Shown in pieces: positions 11,999 through 23,614 of a stretch of 64,000 nucleotides of DNA. Each line of letters begins with the position of its first letter. Position 1 is the stretch's first letter. Source of the stretch: Steinernema hermaphroditum (Eukaryota > Nematoda > Chromadorea > Rhabditida > Steinernematidae); the NCBI GenBank assembly GCA_030435675.1, contig CM059624.1, forward strand, positions 396,769 to 460,768, written 5' to 3'. A program made the translations under genes and the position numbers. Under the pieces are notes generated by a model, which made no database searches, had not been told where the DNA came from, and saw nothing but the letters and a program-made list of their open reading frames with translations.

Positions 11999-12292
11999 GT
12001 CTCGAATTGAAAGTTTTGCAGGAAACTAAGATAGTCCGCAGGAAATCCAACGAGAGTAGGCGCGTTCGATCAGGCTCGTGCAGTTCTACAAGATCCAATC
12101 ATAAAAATGCTATCGTACTTTGGAGCAGGAGGGTCAGATGCAGAGCTTTTGGTATGAGCAAGGGCCCTGCTGTCTCGAATTGAAAGTTTTGCAGGAAACT
12201 AAGATAGTCCGCAGGAAATCCAACGAGAGTAGGCGCGTTCGATCAGGCTCGTGCAGTTCTACAAGATCCAATCATAAAAATGCTATGGTACT

Positions 12293-12360
12293 TTGGAGCA
12301 GGAGGGTCAGATGCAGAACTCTTTGTATGAACAAGGCTATGGTAAAAATGCTATGGTACT
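12293..12360 (+). repeat. Truncated 68-bp monomer (internal deletion of about 105 bp)
   Basis: The monomer begins normally through TTTGTATGAACAAGG, then jumps to CTATGGTAAAAATGCTATGG and the next TTGGAGC at 12361. The middle and the whole CpG-rich core are missing. CTATGGT appears twice around the junction, so the join looks like a deletion with a short duplication at the breakpoint, as produced by replication slippage or microhomology-mediated repair. It is the shortest unit in the window. Confidence 0.92.
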
Positions 12361-13053
12361 TTGGAGCAGGAGGGTCAGATGCAGAGCTTTTGGTATGAGC
12401 AAGGGCCCTGCTGTCTCGAATTGAAAGTTTTGCAGGAAACTAAGATAGTCCACAGGAAATCCAACGAGAGTAGGCGCGTTCGATCAGGCTCGTGCAGTTC
12501 TACAAGATCCAATCATAAAAATGCTATGGTACTTTGGAGCAGGAGGGTCAGATGCAGAACTCTTTGTATGAACAAGGCCCTATCTGTCTCGAATTGAAAG
12601 TTTTGCAGGAAACTAAGATAGTCCACAGGAAATCCAACGAGAGTAGGCGCGTTCGATCAGGCTCGTGCAGTTCTACAAGATCCAATCATAAAAATGCTAT
12701 GGTACTTTGGAGCAGGAGGGTCAGATGCAGAACTCTTTGTATGAACAAGGCCCTATCTGTCTCGAATTGAAAGTTTTGCAGGAAACTAAGATAGTCCACA
12801 GGAAATCCAACGAGAATAGGCGCGTTCGATCAGGCTCGTGCAGTTCTACAAGATCCAATCATAAAAATGCTATGGTACTTTGGAGCAGGAGGGTCAGATG
12901 CAGAGCTCTTTGGTATGAACAAGGCCCTAGCTGTCTCGAATTGAAAGTTTTGCAGGAAACTAAGATAGTCCACAGGAAATCCAACGAGAATAGGCGCGTT
13001 CGATCAGGCTCGTGCAGTTCTACAAGATCCAATCATAAAAATGCTATGGTACT

Positions 13054-13747
13054 TTGGAGCAGGAGGGTCAGATGCAGAACTCTTTGTATGAACAAGGCCC
13101 TATCTGTCTCGAATTGAAAGTTTTGCAGGAAACTAAGATAGTCCACAGGAAATCCAACGAGAGTAGGCGCGTTCGATCAGGCTCGTGCAGTTCTACAAGA
13201 TCCAATCATAAAAATGCTATGGTACTTTGGAGCAGGAGGGTCAGATGCAGAACTCTTTGTATGAACAAGGCCCTATCTGTCTCGAATTGAAAGTTTTGCA
13301 GGAAACTAAGATAGTCCACAGGAAATCCCAACGAGAGTAGGCGCGTTCGATCAGGCTCGTGCAGTTCTACAAGATCCAATCATAAAAATGCTATGGTACT
13401 TTGGAGCAGGAGGGTCAGATGCAGAACTCTTTGTATGAACAAGGCCCTATCTGTCTCGAATTGAAAGTTTTGCAGGAAACTAAGATAGTCCACAGGAAAT
13501 CCAACGAGAATAGGCGCGTTCGATCAGGCTCGTGCAGTTCTACAAGATCCAATCATAAAAATGCTATGGTACTTTGGAGCAGGAGGGTCAGATGCAGAAC
13601 TCTTTGTATGAACAAGGCCCTATCTGTCTCGAATTGAAAGTTTTGCAGGAAACTAAGATAGTCCACAGGAAATCCCAACGAGAATAGGCGCGTTCGATCA
13701 GGCTCGTGCAGTTCTACAAGATCCAATCATAAAAATGCTATGGTACT
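13054..13747 (+). repeat. 347-bp dimer repeat, two copies
   Basis: Starts at 13054, 13227, 13401, 13574 and 13748 alternate 173 and 174 bp. Every second monomer carries the extra C in GGAAATCCCAACGAG. The alternation makes a 347-bp dimeric unit. The middle differs slightly between copies (GAGAG versus GAGAAT). Confidence 0.72.
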
Positions 13748-15652
13748 TTGGAGCAGGAGGGTCAGATGCAGAACTCTTTGTATGAACAAGGCCCTATCTG
13801 TCTCGAATTGAAAGTTTTGCAGGAAACTAAGATAGTCCACAGGAAATCCAACGAGAATAGGCGCGTTCGATCAGGCTCGTGCAGTTCTACAAGATCCAAT
13901 CATAAAAATGCTATGGTACTTTGGAGCAGGAGGGTCAGATGCAGACGCTTTGTATGAACAAGGCCCTATCTGTCTCGAATTGAAAGTTTTGCAGGAAACT
14001 AAGATAGTCCACAGGAAATCCAACGAGAGTAGGCGCGTTCGATCAGGCTCGTGCAGTTCTACAAGATCCAATCATAAAAATGCTATGGTACTTTGGAGCA
14101 GGAGGGTCAGATGCAGAACTCTTTGTATGAACAAGGCCCTATCTGTCTCGAATTGAAAGTTTTGCAGGAAACTAAGATAGTCCACAGGAAATCCAACGAG
14201 AATAGGCGCGTTCGATCAGGCTCGTGCAGTTCTACAAGATCCAATCATAAAAATGCTATGGTACTTTGGAGCAGGAGGGTCAGATGCAGAACTCTTTGTA
14301 TGAACAAGGCCCTATCTGTCTCGAATTGAAAGTTTTGCAGGAAACTAAGATAGTCCACAGGAAATCCCAACGAGAATAGGCGCGTTCGATCAGGCTCGTG
14401 CAGTTCTACAAGATCCAATCATAAAAATGCTATGGTACTTTGGAGCAGGAGGGTCAGATGCAGAACTCTTTGTATGAACAAGGGCCCTATCTGTCTCGAA
14501 TTGAAAGTTTTGCAGGAAACTAAGATAGTCCACAGTAATCCAACGAGAGTAGGCGCGTTCGATCAGGCTCGTGCAGTTCTACAAGATCCAATCATAAAAA
14601 TGCTATGGTACTTTGGAGCAGGAGGGTCAGATGCAGAACTCTTTGTATGAACAAGGCCCTATCTGTCTCGAATTGAAAGTTTTGCAGGAAACTAAGATAG
14701 TCCACAGGAAATCCAACGAGAGTAGGCGCGTTCGATCAGGCTCGTGCAGTTCTACAAGATCCAATCATAAAAATGCTATGGTACTTTGGAGCAGGAGGGT
14801 CAGATGCAGAACTCTTTGTATGAACAAGGCCCTAGCTGTCTCGAATTGAAAGTTTTGCAGGAAACTAAGATAGTCCACAGGAAATCCAACGAGAGTAGGC
14901 GCGTTCGATCAGGCTCGTGCAGTTCTACAAGATCCAATCATAAAAATGCTATGGTACTTTGGAGCAGGAGGGTCAGATGCAGAACTCTTTGTATGAACAA
15001 GGCCCTATCTGTCTCGAATTGAAAGTTTTGCAGGAAACTAAGATAGTCCACAGGAAATCCCAACGAGAATAGGCGCGTTCGATCAGGCTCGTGCAGTTCT
15101 ACAAGATCCAATCATAAAAATGCTATGGTACTTTGGAGCAGGAGGGTCAGATGCAGAACTCTTTGTATGAACAAGGCCCTATCTGTCTCGAATTGAAAGT
15201 TTTGCAGGAAACTAAGATAGTCCACAGGAAATCCAACGAGAATAGGCGCGTTCGATCAGGCTCGTGCAGTTCTACAAGATCCAATCATAAAAATGCTATG
15301 GTACTTTGGAGCAGGAGGGTCAGATGCAGAACTCTTTGTATGAACAAGGCCCTATCTGTCTCGAATTGAAAGTTTTGCAGGAAACTAAGATAGTCCACAG
15401 GAAATCCAACGAGAATAGGCGCGTTCGATCAGGCTCGTGCAGTTCTACAAGATCCAATCATAAAAATGCTATGGTACTTTGGAGCAGGAGGGTCAGATGC
15501 AGAACTCTTTGTATGAACAAGGGCCCTATCTGTCTCGAATTGAAAGTTTTGCAGGAAACTAAGATAGTCCACAGGAAATCCAACGAGAGTAGGCGCGTTC
15601 GATCAGGCTCGTGCAGTTCTACAAGATCCAATCATAAAAATGCTATGGTACT

Positions 15653-17382
15653 TTGGAGCAGGAGGGTCAGATGCAGAACTCTTTGTATGAACAAGGCCCT
15701 ATCTGTCTCGAATTGAAAGTTTTGCAGGAAACTAAGATAGTCCACAGGAAATCCAACGAGAATAGGCGCGTTCGATCAGGCTCGTGCAGTTCTACAAGAT
15801 CCAATCATAAAAATGCTATGGTACTTTGGAGCAGGAGGGTCAGATGCAGAACTCTTTGTATGAACAAGGCCCTATCTGTCTCGAATTGAAAGTTTTGCAG
15901 GAAACTAAGATAGTCCACAGGAAATCCAACGGGAATAGGCGCGTTCGATCAGGCTCGTGCAGTTCTACAAGATCCAATCATAAAAATGCTATGGTACTTT
16001 GGAGCAGGAGGGTCAGATGCAGAACTCTTTGTATGAACAAGGCCCTATCTGTCTCGAATTGAAAGTTTTGCAGGAAACTAAGATAGTCCACAGGAAATCC
16101 AACGAGAATAGGCGCGTTCGATCAGGCTCGTGCAGTTCTACAAGATCCAATCATAAAAATGCTATGGTACTTTGGAGCAGGAGGGTCAGATGCAGAACTC
16201 TTTGTATGAACAAGGCCCTATCTGTCTCGAATTGAAAGTTTTGCAGGAAACTAAGATAGTCCACAGGAAATCCAACGAGAATAGGCGCGTTCGATCAGGC
16301 TCGTGCAGTTCTACAAGATCCAATCATAAAAATGCTATGGTACTTTGGAGCAGGAGGGTCAGATGCAGAACTCTTTGTATGAACAAGGCCCTATCTGTCT
16401 CGAATTGAAAGTTTTGCAGGAAACTAAGATAGTCCACAGGAAATCCAACGAGAATAGGCGCGTTCGATCAGGCTCGTGCAGTTCTACAAGATCCAATCAT
16501 AAAAATGCTATGGTACTTTGGAGCAGGAGGGTCAGATGCAGAACTCTTTGTATGAACAAGGCCCTATCTGTCTCGAATTGAAAGTTTTGCAGGAAACTAA
16601 GATAGTCCACAGGAAATCCAACGAGAATAGGCGCGTTCGATCAGGCTCGTGCAGTTCTACAAGATCCAATCATAAAAATGCTATGGTACTTTGGAGCAGG
16701 AGGGTCAGATGCAGAACTCTTTGTATGAACAAGGCCCTATCTGTCTCGAATTGAAAGTTTTGCAGGAAACTAAGATAGTCCACAGTAAATCCAACGAGAA
16801 TAGGCGCGTTCGATCAGGCTCGTGCAGTTCTACAAGATCCAATCATAAAAATGCTATGGTACTTTGGAGCAGGAGGGTCAGATGCAGAACTCTTTGTATG
16901 AACAAGGCCCTATCTGTCTCGAATTGAAAGTTTTGCAGGAAACTAAGATAGTCCACAGGAAATCCAACGAGAATAGGCGCGTTCGATCAGGCTCGTGCAG
17001 TTCTACAAGATCCAATCATAAAAATGCTATGGTACTTTGGAGCAGGAGGGTCAGATGCAGAACTCTTTGTATGAACAAGGCCCTATCTGTCTCGAATTGA
17101 AAGTTTTGCAGGAAACTAAGATAGTCCACAGGAAATCCAACGAGAATAGGCGCGTTCGATCAGGCTCGTGCAGTTCTACAAGATCCAATCATAAAAATGC
17201 TATGGTACTTTGGAGCAGGAGGGTCAGATGCAGAACTCTTTGTATGAACAAGGCCCTATCTGTCTCGAATTGAAAGTTTTGCAGGAAACTAAGATAGTCC
17301 ACAGGAAATCCAACGAGAATAGGCGCGTTCGATCAGGCTCGTGCAGTTCTACAAGATCCAATCATAAAAATGCTATGGTACT
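15653..17382 (+). repeat. Most homogeneous run of the array (10 monomers)
   Basis: Ten consecutive monomers are spaced exactly 173 bp (15653, 15826, 15999 and so on to 17210). They share a B head, TCGAATTG, an RK middle ending GAGAAT and an AATCAT tail. By eye the units at 15999, 16172, 16345, 16518, 16864, 17037 and 17210 read as the same sequence. The only differences seen are GGGAAT in place of GAGAAT at 15826 and CAGTAAATCC at 16691. This is the clearest sign of recent local amplification or conversion in the window. Confidence 0.85.
16109..16146. other. Constant CpG-rich core of the monomer (representative copy)
   Basis: This is monomer position 111-148 in the unit starting at 15999. 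It begins TAGGCGCGTTCGATCAGGCT and ends TTCTACAAGAT. The same sequence appears almost unchanged in nearly all monomers of every subfamily, while bases on both sides vary. It holds four of the six CpG dinucleotides of the monomer, and a fifth lies just before it. A weak hairpin is possible: GCGCG (114-118) can pair with CGTGC (131-135) with one G-U pair, flanked by GTAG/CTAC in monomers with a GAGTAGG middle. Conservation suggests a binding site or structural role, but that is inference. Confidence 0.6.
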
Positions 17383-19113
17383 TTGGAGCAGGAGGGTCAG
17401 ATGCAGAACTCTTGTATGAACAAGGCCCTATCTGTCTCGAATTGAAAGTTTTGCAGGAAACTAAGATAGTCCACAGTAAATCCCAACGAGAATAGGCGCG
17501 TTCGATCAGGCTCGTGCAGTTCTACAAGATCCAATCATAAAAATGCTATGGTACTTTGGAGCAGGAGGGTCAGATGCAGAACTCTTGTATGAACAAGGCC
17601 CTATCTGTCTCGAATTGAAAGTTTTGCAGGAAACTAAGATAGTCCACAGGAAATCCAACGAGAATAGGCGCGTTCGATCAGGCTCGTGCAGTTCTACAAG
17701 ATCCAATCATAAAAATGCTATGGTACTTTGGAGCAGGAGGGTCAGATGCAGAACTCTTTGTATGAACAAGGCCCTATCTGTCTCGAATTGAAAGTTTTGC
17801 AGGAAACTAAGATAGTCCACAGGAAATCCAACGAGAATAGGCGCGTTCGATCAGGCTCGTGCAGTTCTACAAGATCCAATCATAAAAATGCTATGGTACT
17901 TTGGAGCAGGAGGGTCAGATGCAGAACTCTTTGTATGAACAAGGGCCCTAGCTGTCTCGAATTGAAAGTTTTGCAGGAAACTAAGATAGTCCACAGGAAA
18001 TCCCAACGAGAATAGGCGCGTTCGATCAGGCTCGTGCAGTTCTACAAGATCCAATCATAAAAATGCTATGGTACTTTGGAGCAGGAGGGTCAGATGCAGA
18101 ACTCTTGTATGAACAAGGCCCTATCTGTCTCGAATTGAAAGTTTTGCAGGAAACTAAGATAGTCCACAGGAAATCCAACGAGAATAGGCGCGTTCGATCA
18201 GGCTCGTGCAGTTCTACAAGATCCAATCATAAAAATGCTATGGTACTTTGGAGCAGGAGGGTCAGATGCAGAACTCTTTGTATGAACAAGGCCCTATCTG
18301 TCTCGAATTGAAAGTTTTGCAGGAAACTAAGATAGTCCACAGGAAATCCAACGAGAGTAGGCGCGTTCGATCAGGCTCGTGCAGTTCTACAAGATCCAAT
18401 CATAAAAATGCTATGGTACTTTGGAGCAGGAGGGTCAGATGCAGAACTCTTTGTATGAACAAGGCCCTATCTGTCTCGAATTGAAAGTTTTGCAGGAAAC
18501 TAAGATAGTCCACAGGAAATCCAACGAGAATAGGCGCGTTCGATCAGGCTCGTGCAGTTCTACAAGATCCAATCATAAAAATGCTATGGTACTTTGGAGC
18601 AGGAGGGTCAGATGCAGAACTCTTTGTATGAACAAGGCCCTATCTGTCTCGAATTGAAAGTTTTGCAGGAAACTAAGATAGTCCACAGGAAATCCAACGA
18701 GAATAGGCGCGTTCGATCAGGCTCGTGCAGTTCTACAAGATCCAATCATAAAAATGCTATGGTACTTTGGAGCAGGAGGGTCAGATGCAGAACTCTTTGT
18801 ATGAACAAGGCCCTATCTGTCTCGAATTGAAAGTTTTGCAGGAAACTAAGATAGTCCACAGGAAATCCAACGAGAGTAGGCGCGTTCGATCAGGCTCGTG
18901 CAGTTCTACAAGATCCAATCATAAAAATGCTATGGTACTTTGGAGCAGGAGGGTCAGATGCAGAACTCTTTGTATGAACAAGGGCCCTATCTGTCTCGAA
19001 TTGAAAGTTTTGCAGGAAACTAAGATAGTCCACAGGAAATCCAACGAGAATAGGCGCGTTCGATCAGGCTCGTGCAGTTCTACAAGATCCAATCATAAAA
19101 ATGCTATGGTACT

Positions 19114-19807
19114 TTGGAGCAGGAGGGTCAGATGCAGAACTCTTTGTATGAACAAGGCCCTAGCTGTCTCGAATTGAAAGTTTTGCAGGAAACTAAGATA
19201 GTCCACAGGAAATCCAACGAGAGTAGGCGCGTTCGATCAGGCTCGTGCAGTTCTACAAGATCCAATCATAAAAATGCTATGGTACTTTGGAGCAGGAGGG
19301 TCAGATGCAGAACTCTTTGTATGAACAAGGCCCTATCTGTCTCGAATTGAAAGTTTTGCAGGAAACTAAGATAGTCCACAGGAAATCCCAACGAGAATAG
19401 GCGCGTTCGATCAGGCTCGTGCAGTTCTACAAGATCCAATCATAAAAATGCTATGGTACTTTGGAGCAGGAGGGTCAGATGCAGAACTCTTTGTATGAAC
19501 AAGGCCCTAGCTGTCTCGAATTGAAAGTTTTGCAGGAAACTAAGATAGTCCACAGGAAATCCAACGAGAGTAGGCGCGTTCGATCAGGCTCGTGCAGTTC
19601 TACAAGATCCAATCATAAAAATGCTATGGTACTTTGGAGCAGGAGGGTCAGATGCAGAACTCTTTGTATGAACAAGGCCCTATCTGTCTCGAATTGAAAG
19701 TTTTGCAGGAAACTAAGATAGTCCACAGGAAATCCCAACGAGAATAGGCGCGTTCGATCAGGCTCGTGCAGTTCTACAAGATCCAATCATAAAAATGCTA
19801 TGGTACT
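19114..19807 (+). repeat. 347-bp dimer repeat marked by CCCTAGCTG, two copies
   Basis: Monomers 19114 and 19461 have CCCTAGCTG heads and GAGAG middles. Their partners at 19287 and 19634 have CCCTATCTG heads and the extra-C GGAAATCCCAACGAGAAT middle, making them 174 bp. The pattern starts a third time at 19808 but the partner at 19981 lacks the extra C. A similar pair stands at 14786-15132. Confidence 0.75.
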
Positions 19808-22800
19808 TTGGAGCAGGAGGGTCAGATGCAGAACTCTTTGTATGAACAAGGCCCTAGCTGTCTCGAATTGAAAGTTTTGCAGGAAACTAAGATAGTCCAC
19901 AGGAAATCCAACGAGAATAGGCGCGTTCGATCAGGCTCGTGCAGTTCTACAAGATCCAATCATAAAAATGCTATGGTACTTTGGAGCAGGAGGGTCAGAT
20001 GCAGAACTCTTTGTATGAACAAGGCCCTATCTGTCTCGAATTGAAAGTTTTGCAGGAAACTAAGATAGTCCACAGGAAATCCAACGAGAATAGGCGCGTT
20101 CGATCAGGCTCGTGCAGTTCTACAAGATCCAATCATAAAAATGCTATGGTACTTTGGAGCAGGAGGGTCAGATGCAGAACTCTTTGTATGAACAAGGCCC
20201 TATCTGTCTCGAATTGAAAGTTTTGCAGGAAACTAAGATAGTCCACAGGAAATCCAACGAGAATAGGCGCGTTCGATCAGGCTCGTGCAGTTCTACAAGA
20301 TCCAATCATAAAAATGCTATGGTACTTTGGAGCAGGAGGGTCAGATGCAGAACTCTTTGTATGAACAAGGCCCTATCTGTCTCGAATTGAAAGTTTTGCA
20401 GGAAACTAAGATAGTCCACAGGAAATCCAACGAGAATAGGCGCGTTCGATCAGGCTCGTGCAGTTCTACAAGATCCAATCATAAAAATGCTATGGTACTT
20501 TGGAGCAGGAGGGTCAGATGCAGAACTCTTTGTATGAACAAGGCCCTAGCTGTCTCGAATTGAAAGTTTTGCAGGAAACTAAGATAGTCCACAGGAAATC
20601 CAACGAGAATAGGCGCGTTCGATCAGGCTCGTGCAGTTCTACAAGATCCAATCATAAAAATGCTATGGTACTTTGGAGCAGGAGGGTCAGATGCAGAACT
20701 CTTTGTATGAACAAGGGCCCTATCTGTCTCGAATTGAAAGTTTTGCAGGAAACTAAGATAGTCCACAGGAAATCCAACGAGAATAGGCGCGTTCGATCAG
20801 GCTCGTGCAGTTCTACAAGATCCAATCATAAAAATGCTATGGTACTTTGGAGCAGGAGGGTCAGATGCAGAACTCTTTGTATGAACAAGGGCCCTATCTG
20901 TCTCGAATTGAAAGTTTTGCAGGAAACTAAGATAGTCCACAGTAAATCCAACGGGAATAGGCGCGTTCGATCAGGCTCGTGCAGTTCTACAAGATCCAAT
21001 CATAAAAATGCTATGGTACTTTGGAGCAGGAGGGTCAGATGCAGAACTCTTTGTATGAACAAGGCCCTATCTGTCTCGAATTGAAAGTTTTGCAGGAAAC
21101 TAAGATAGTCCACAGGAAATCCAACGAGAATAGGCGCGTTCGATCAGGCTCGTGCAGTTCTACAAGATCCAATCATAAAAATGCTATGGTACTTTGGAGC
21201 AGGAGGGTCAGATGCAGAACTCTTTGTATGAACAAGGCCCTATCTGTCTCGAATTGAAAGTTTTGCAGGAAACTAAGATAGTCCACAGTAATCCCAACGA
21301 GAATAGGCGCGTTCGATCAGGCTCGTGCAGTTCTACAAGATCCAATCATAAAAATGCTATGGTACTTTGGAGCAGGAGGGTCAGATGCAGAACTCTTTGT
21401 ATGAACAAGGCCCTATCTGTCTCGAATTGAAAGTTTTGCAGGAAACTAAGATAGTCCACAGGAAATCCAACGAGAATAGGCGCGTTCGATCAGGCTCGTG
21501 CAGTTCTACAAGATCCAATCATAAAAATGCTATGGTACTTTGGAGCAGGAGGGTCAGATGCAGAACTCTTTGTATGAACAAGGCCCTATCTGTCTCGAAT
21601 TGAAAGTTTTGCAGGAAACTAAGATAGTCCACAGTAAATCCAACGAGAATAGGCGCGTTCGATCAGGCTCGTGCAGTTCTACAAGATCCAATCATAAAAA
21701 TGCTATGGTACTTTGGAGCAGGAGGGTCAGATGCAGAACTCTTTGTATGAACAAGGCCCTAGCTGTCTCGAATTGAAAGTTTTGCAGGAAACTAAGATAG
21801 TCCACAGGAATCCCAACGGGAATAGGCGCGTTCGATCAGGCTCGTGCAGTTCTACAAGATCCAATCATAAAAATGCTATGGTACTTTGGAGCAGGAGGGT
21901 CAGATGCAGAACTCTTTGTATGAACAAGGCCCTATCTGTCTCGAATTGAAAGTTTTGCAGGAAACTAAGATAGTCCACAGGTAATCCCAACGGGAATAGG
22001 CGCGTTCGATCAGGCTCGTGCAGTTCTACAAGATCCAATCATAAAAATGCTATGGTACTTTGGAGCAGGAGGGTCAGATGCAGAACTCTTGGTATGAACA
22101 AGGGCCCTAGCTGTCTCGAATTGAAAGTTTTGCAGGAAACTAAGATAGTCCACAGTAATTCCAACGGGAATAGGCGCGTTCGATCAGGCTCGTGCAGTTC
22201 TACAAGATCCAATCATAAAAATGCTATGGTACTTTGGAGCAGGAGGGTCAGATGCAGAACTCTTTGTATGAACAAGGCCCTATCTGTCTCGAATTGAAAG
22301 TTTTGCAGGAAACTAAGATAGTCCACAGGAATTCCAACGGGATTAGGCGCGTTCGATCAGGCTCGTGCAGTTCTACAAGATCCAATCATAAAAATGCTAT
22401 GGTACTTTGGAGCAGGAGGGTCAGATGCAGAGCTCTTGGTATGAACAAGGGCCCTGCTGTCTCGAATTGAAAGTTTTGCAGGAAACTAAGATAGTCCACA
22501 GTAATCCCAACGGGAATAGGCGCGTTCGATCAGGCTCGTGCAGTTCTACAAGATCCAATCATAAAAATGCTATGGTACTTTGGAGCAGGAGGGTCAGATG
22601 CAGAACTCTTTGTATGAACAAGGCCCTATCTGTCTCGAATTGAAAGTTTTGCAGGAAACTAAGATAGTCCACAGTAAATCCAACGAGAATAGGCGCGTTC
22701 GATCAGGCTCGTGCAGTTCTACAAGATCCAATCATAAAAATGCTATGGTACTTTGGAGCAGGAGGGTCAGATGCAGAACTCTTTGTATGAACAAGGCCCT

Positions 22801-23098
22801 AGCTGTCTCGAATTGAAAGTTTTGCAGGAAACTAAGATAGTCCACAGGAAATCCAACGAGAGTAGGCGCGTTCGATCAGGCTCGTGCAGTTCTACAAGAT
22901 CCAATCATAAAAATGCTATGGTACTTTGGAGCAGGAGGGTCAGATGCAGAACTCTTTGTATGAACAAGGCCCTATCTGTCTCGAATTGAAAGTTTTGCAG
23001 GAAACTAAGATAGTCCACAGTAATTCCAACGAGAATAGGCGCGTTCGATCAGGCTCGTGCAGTTCTACAAGATCCAATCATAAAAATGCTATGGTACT

Positions 23099-23614
23099 TT
23101 GGAGCAGGAGGGTCAGATGCAGAGCTCTCTTTGAGTGAACAAGGCCCAATCTGTCTCGAATTGAAAGTTTTGCAGGAAAAAAACCAAGATAGTCCACAGT
23201 AAATCCAACGAGAGTAGGCGCGTTCGATCAGGCTCGTGAAGTTCTACAAGATAGAATAATAAAAAATGCTATGGTACTTTGGAGCAGGAGGGGTCAGATG
23301 CAGAGCTCTTTGTGTGAGCAAGGCCCTATGCTGTTCCGAGTTGAAAGTTTTGCGGGAAACCAAGATAGTCCATAGTAATCCCAGCCCGGGGAATGGCGCG
23401 TTCGTCGGCTCGTGCGTTCTCAGATCCATATAAAAATGATATGGTACTTTGGAGCAGGAGGGTCAGATGCAAACTCTGTATGAAAAGGCCCTATCTGTCT
23501 GAATCGAAAGTTTTAGGAAACTAAGATAGTCCACAGTAAATCCAACGAGAGTAGGCGCGTCTGATCAGGCTCGTGCAGTTCTACAAGATCCGGTCATAAA
23601 AATGCTATGGTACT
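23099..23614 (+). repeat. Degenerate satellite segment (3 monomers)
   Basis: Units starting at 23099, 23279 and 23449 are 180, 170 and 166 bp. Changes hit normally constant parts: CAGGAAAAAAACCAAG near 23175, TGCTGTTCCGAGTTG near 23330, CCCAGCCCGGGGAATGG near 23382, loss of several bases in the CpG core (TTCGTCGGCTCGTGCGTTC) and in GCAAACTCTGTATGAAAAGG near 23469. To the left lies the homogeneous B array and to the right a mixed A/B block with different tails, so this marks a boundary between two homogenisation domains. Confidence 0.92.

Larger units (their letters stand above)
10904..12119 (+). repeat. Duplicated dimer with private variants, 869-bp offset
   Basis: The pairs starting at 10904 and at 11773 share a set of rare variants: CCCTATTTGTCTCG in the first head, AGTACTCCCAACG in the first middle, GATATGG at the end of the first monomer, then AGCTTTTGGTATGAGC with GGGCCCTTGCTG and TCCGCAGGAAATCC in the second. 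Each pair is 347 bp and the offset is 869 bp, or five monomers plus four bases. The shared private set is best explained by one duplication of about five monomers. The intervening monomer at 11597 is 176 bp and carries unusual changes (TCCGGCGAGTAATCCC, GCAGTTTTCATAAGATCC), which account for the extra length. Confidence 0.8.
9518..23098 (+). repeat. Satellite block IV: homogeneous B-type array
   Basis: About 79 monomers with GAACTCTTTGTATGAAC heads, AAGGCCCTATCTG and almost always an AATCAT tail. The middle is mainly RK (CAGGAAATCCAACGAGAAT or GAGAG), with N middles more common before 11.8 kb and again after 21.7 kb. Minor variants include CCCTAGCTG heads, CAGGAAATCCCAACG (one extra C, giving 174 bp) and CTCTTGTATG (one T missing, at about 17408, 17580 and 18105). 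A private head, AGCTTTTGGTATGAGC, is confined to 11.1-12.4 kb. Fewer variants per monomer are seen than in any other block. Confidence 0.93.

Noticed and set aside
16109..16146. CENP-B box in the core (TTCGATCAGGCTCGT)
   Set aside because: Only the first TTCG fits the TTCGnnnnAnnCGGG pattern; the A and the CGGG are missing.
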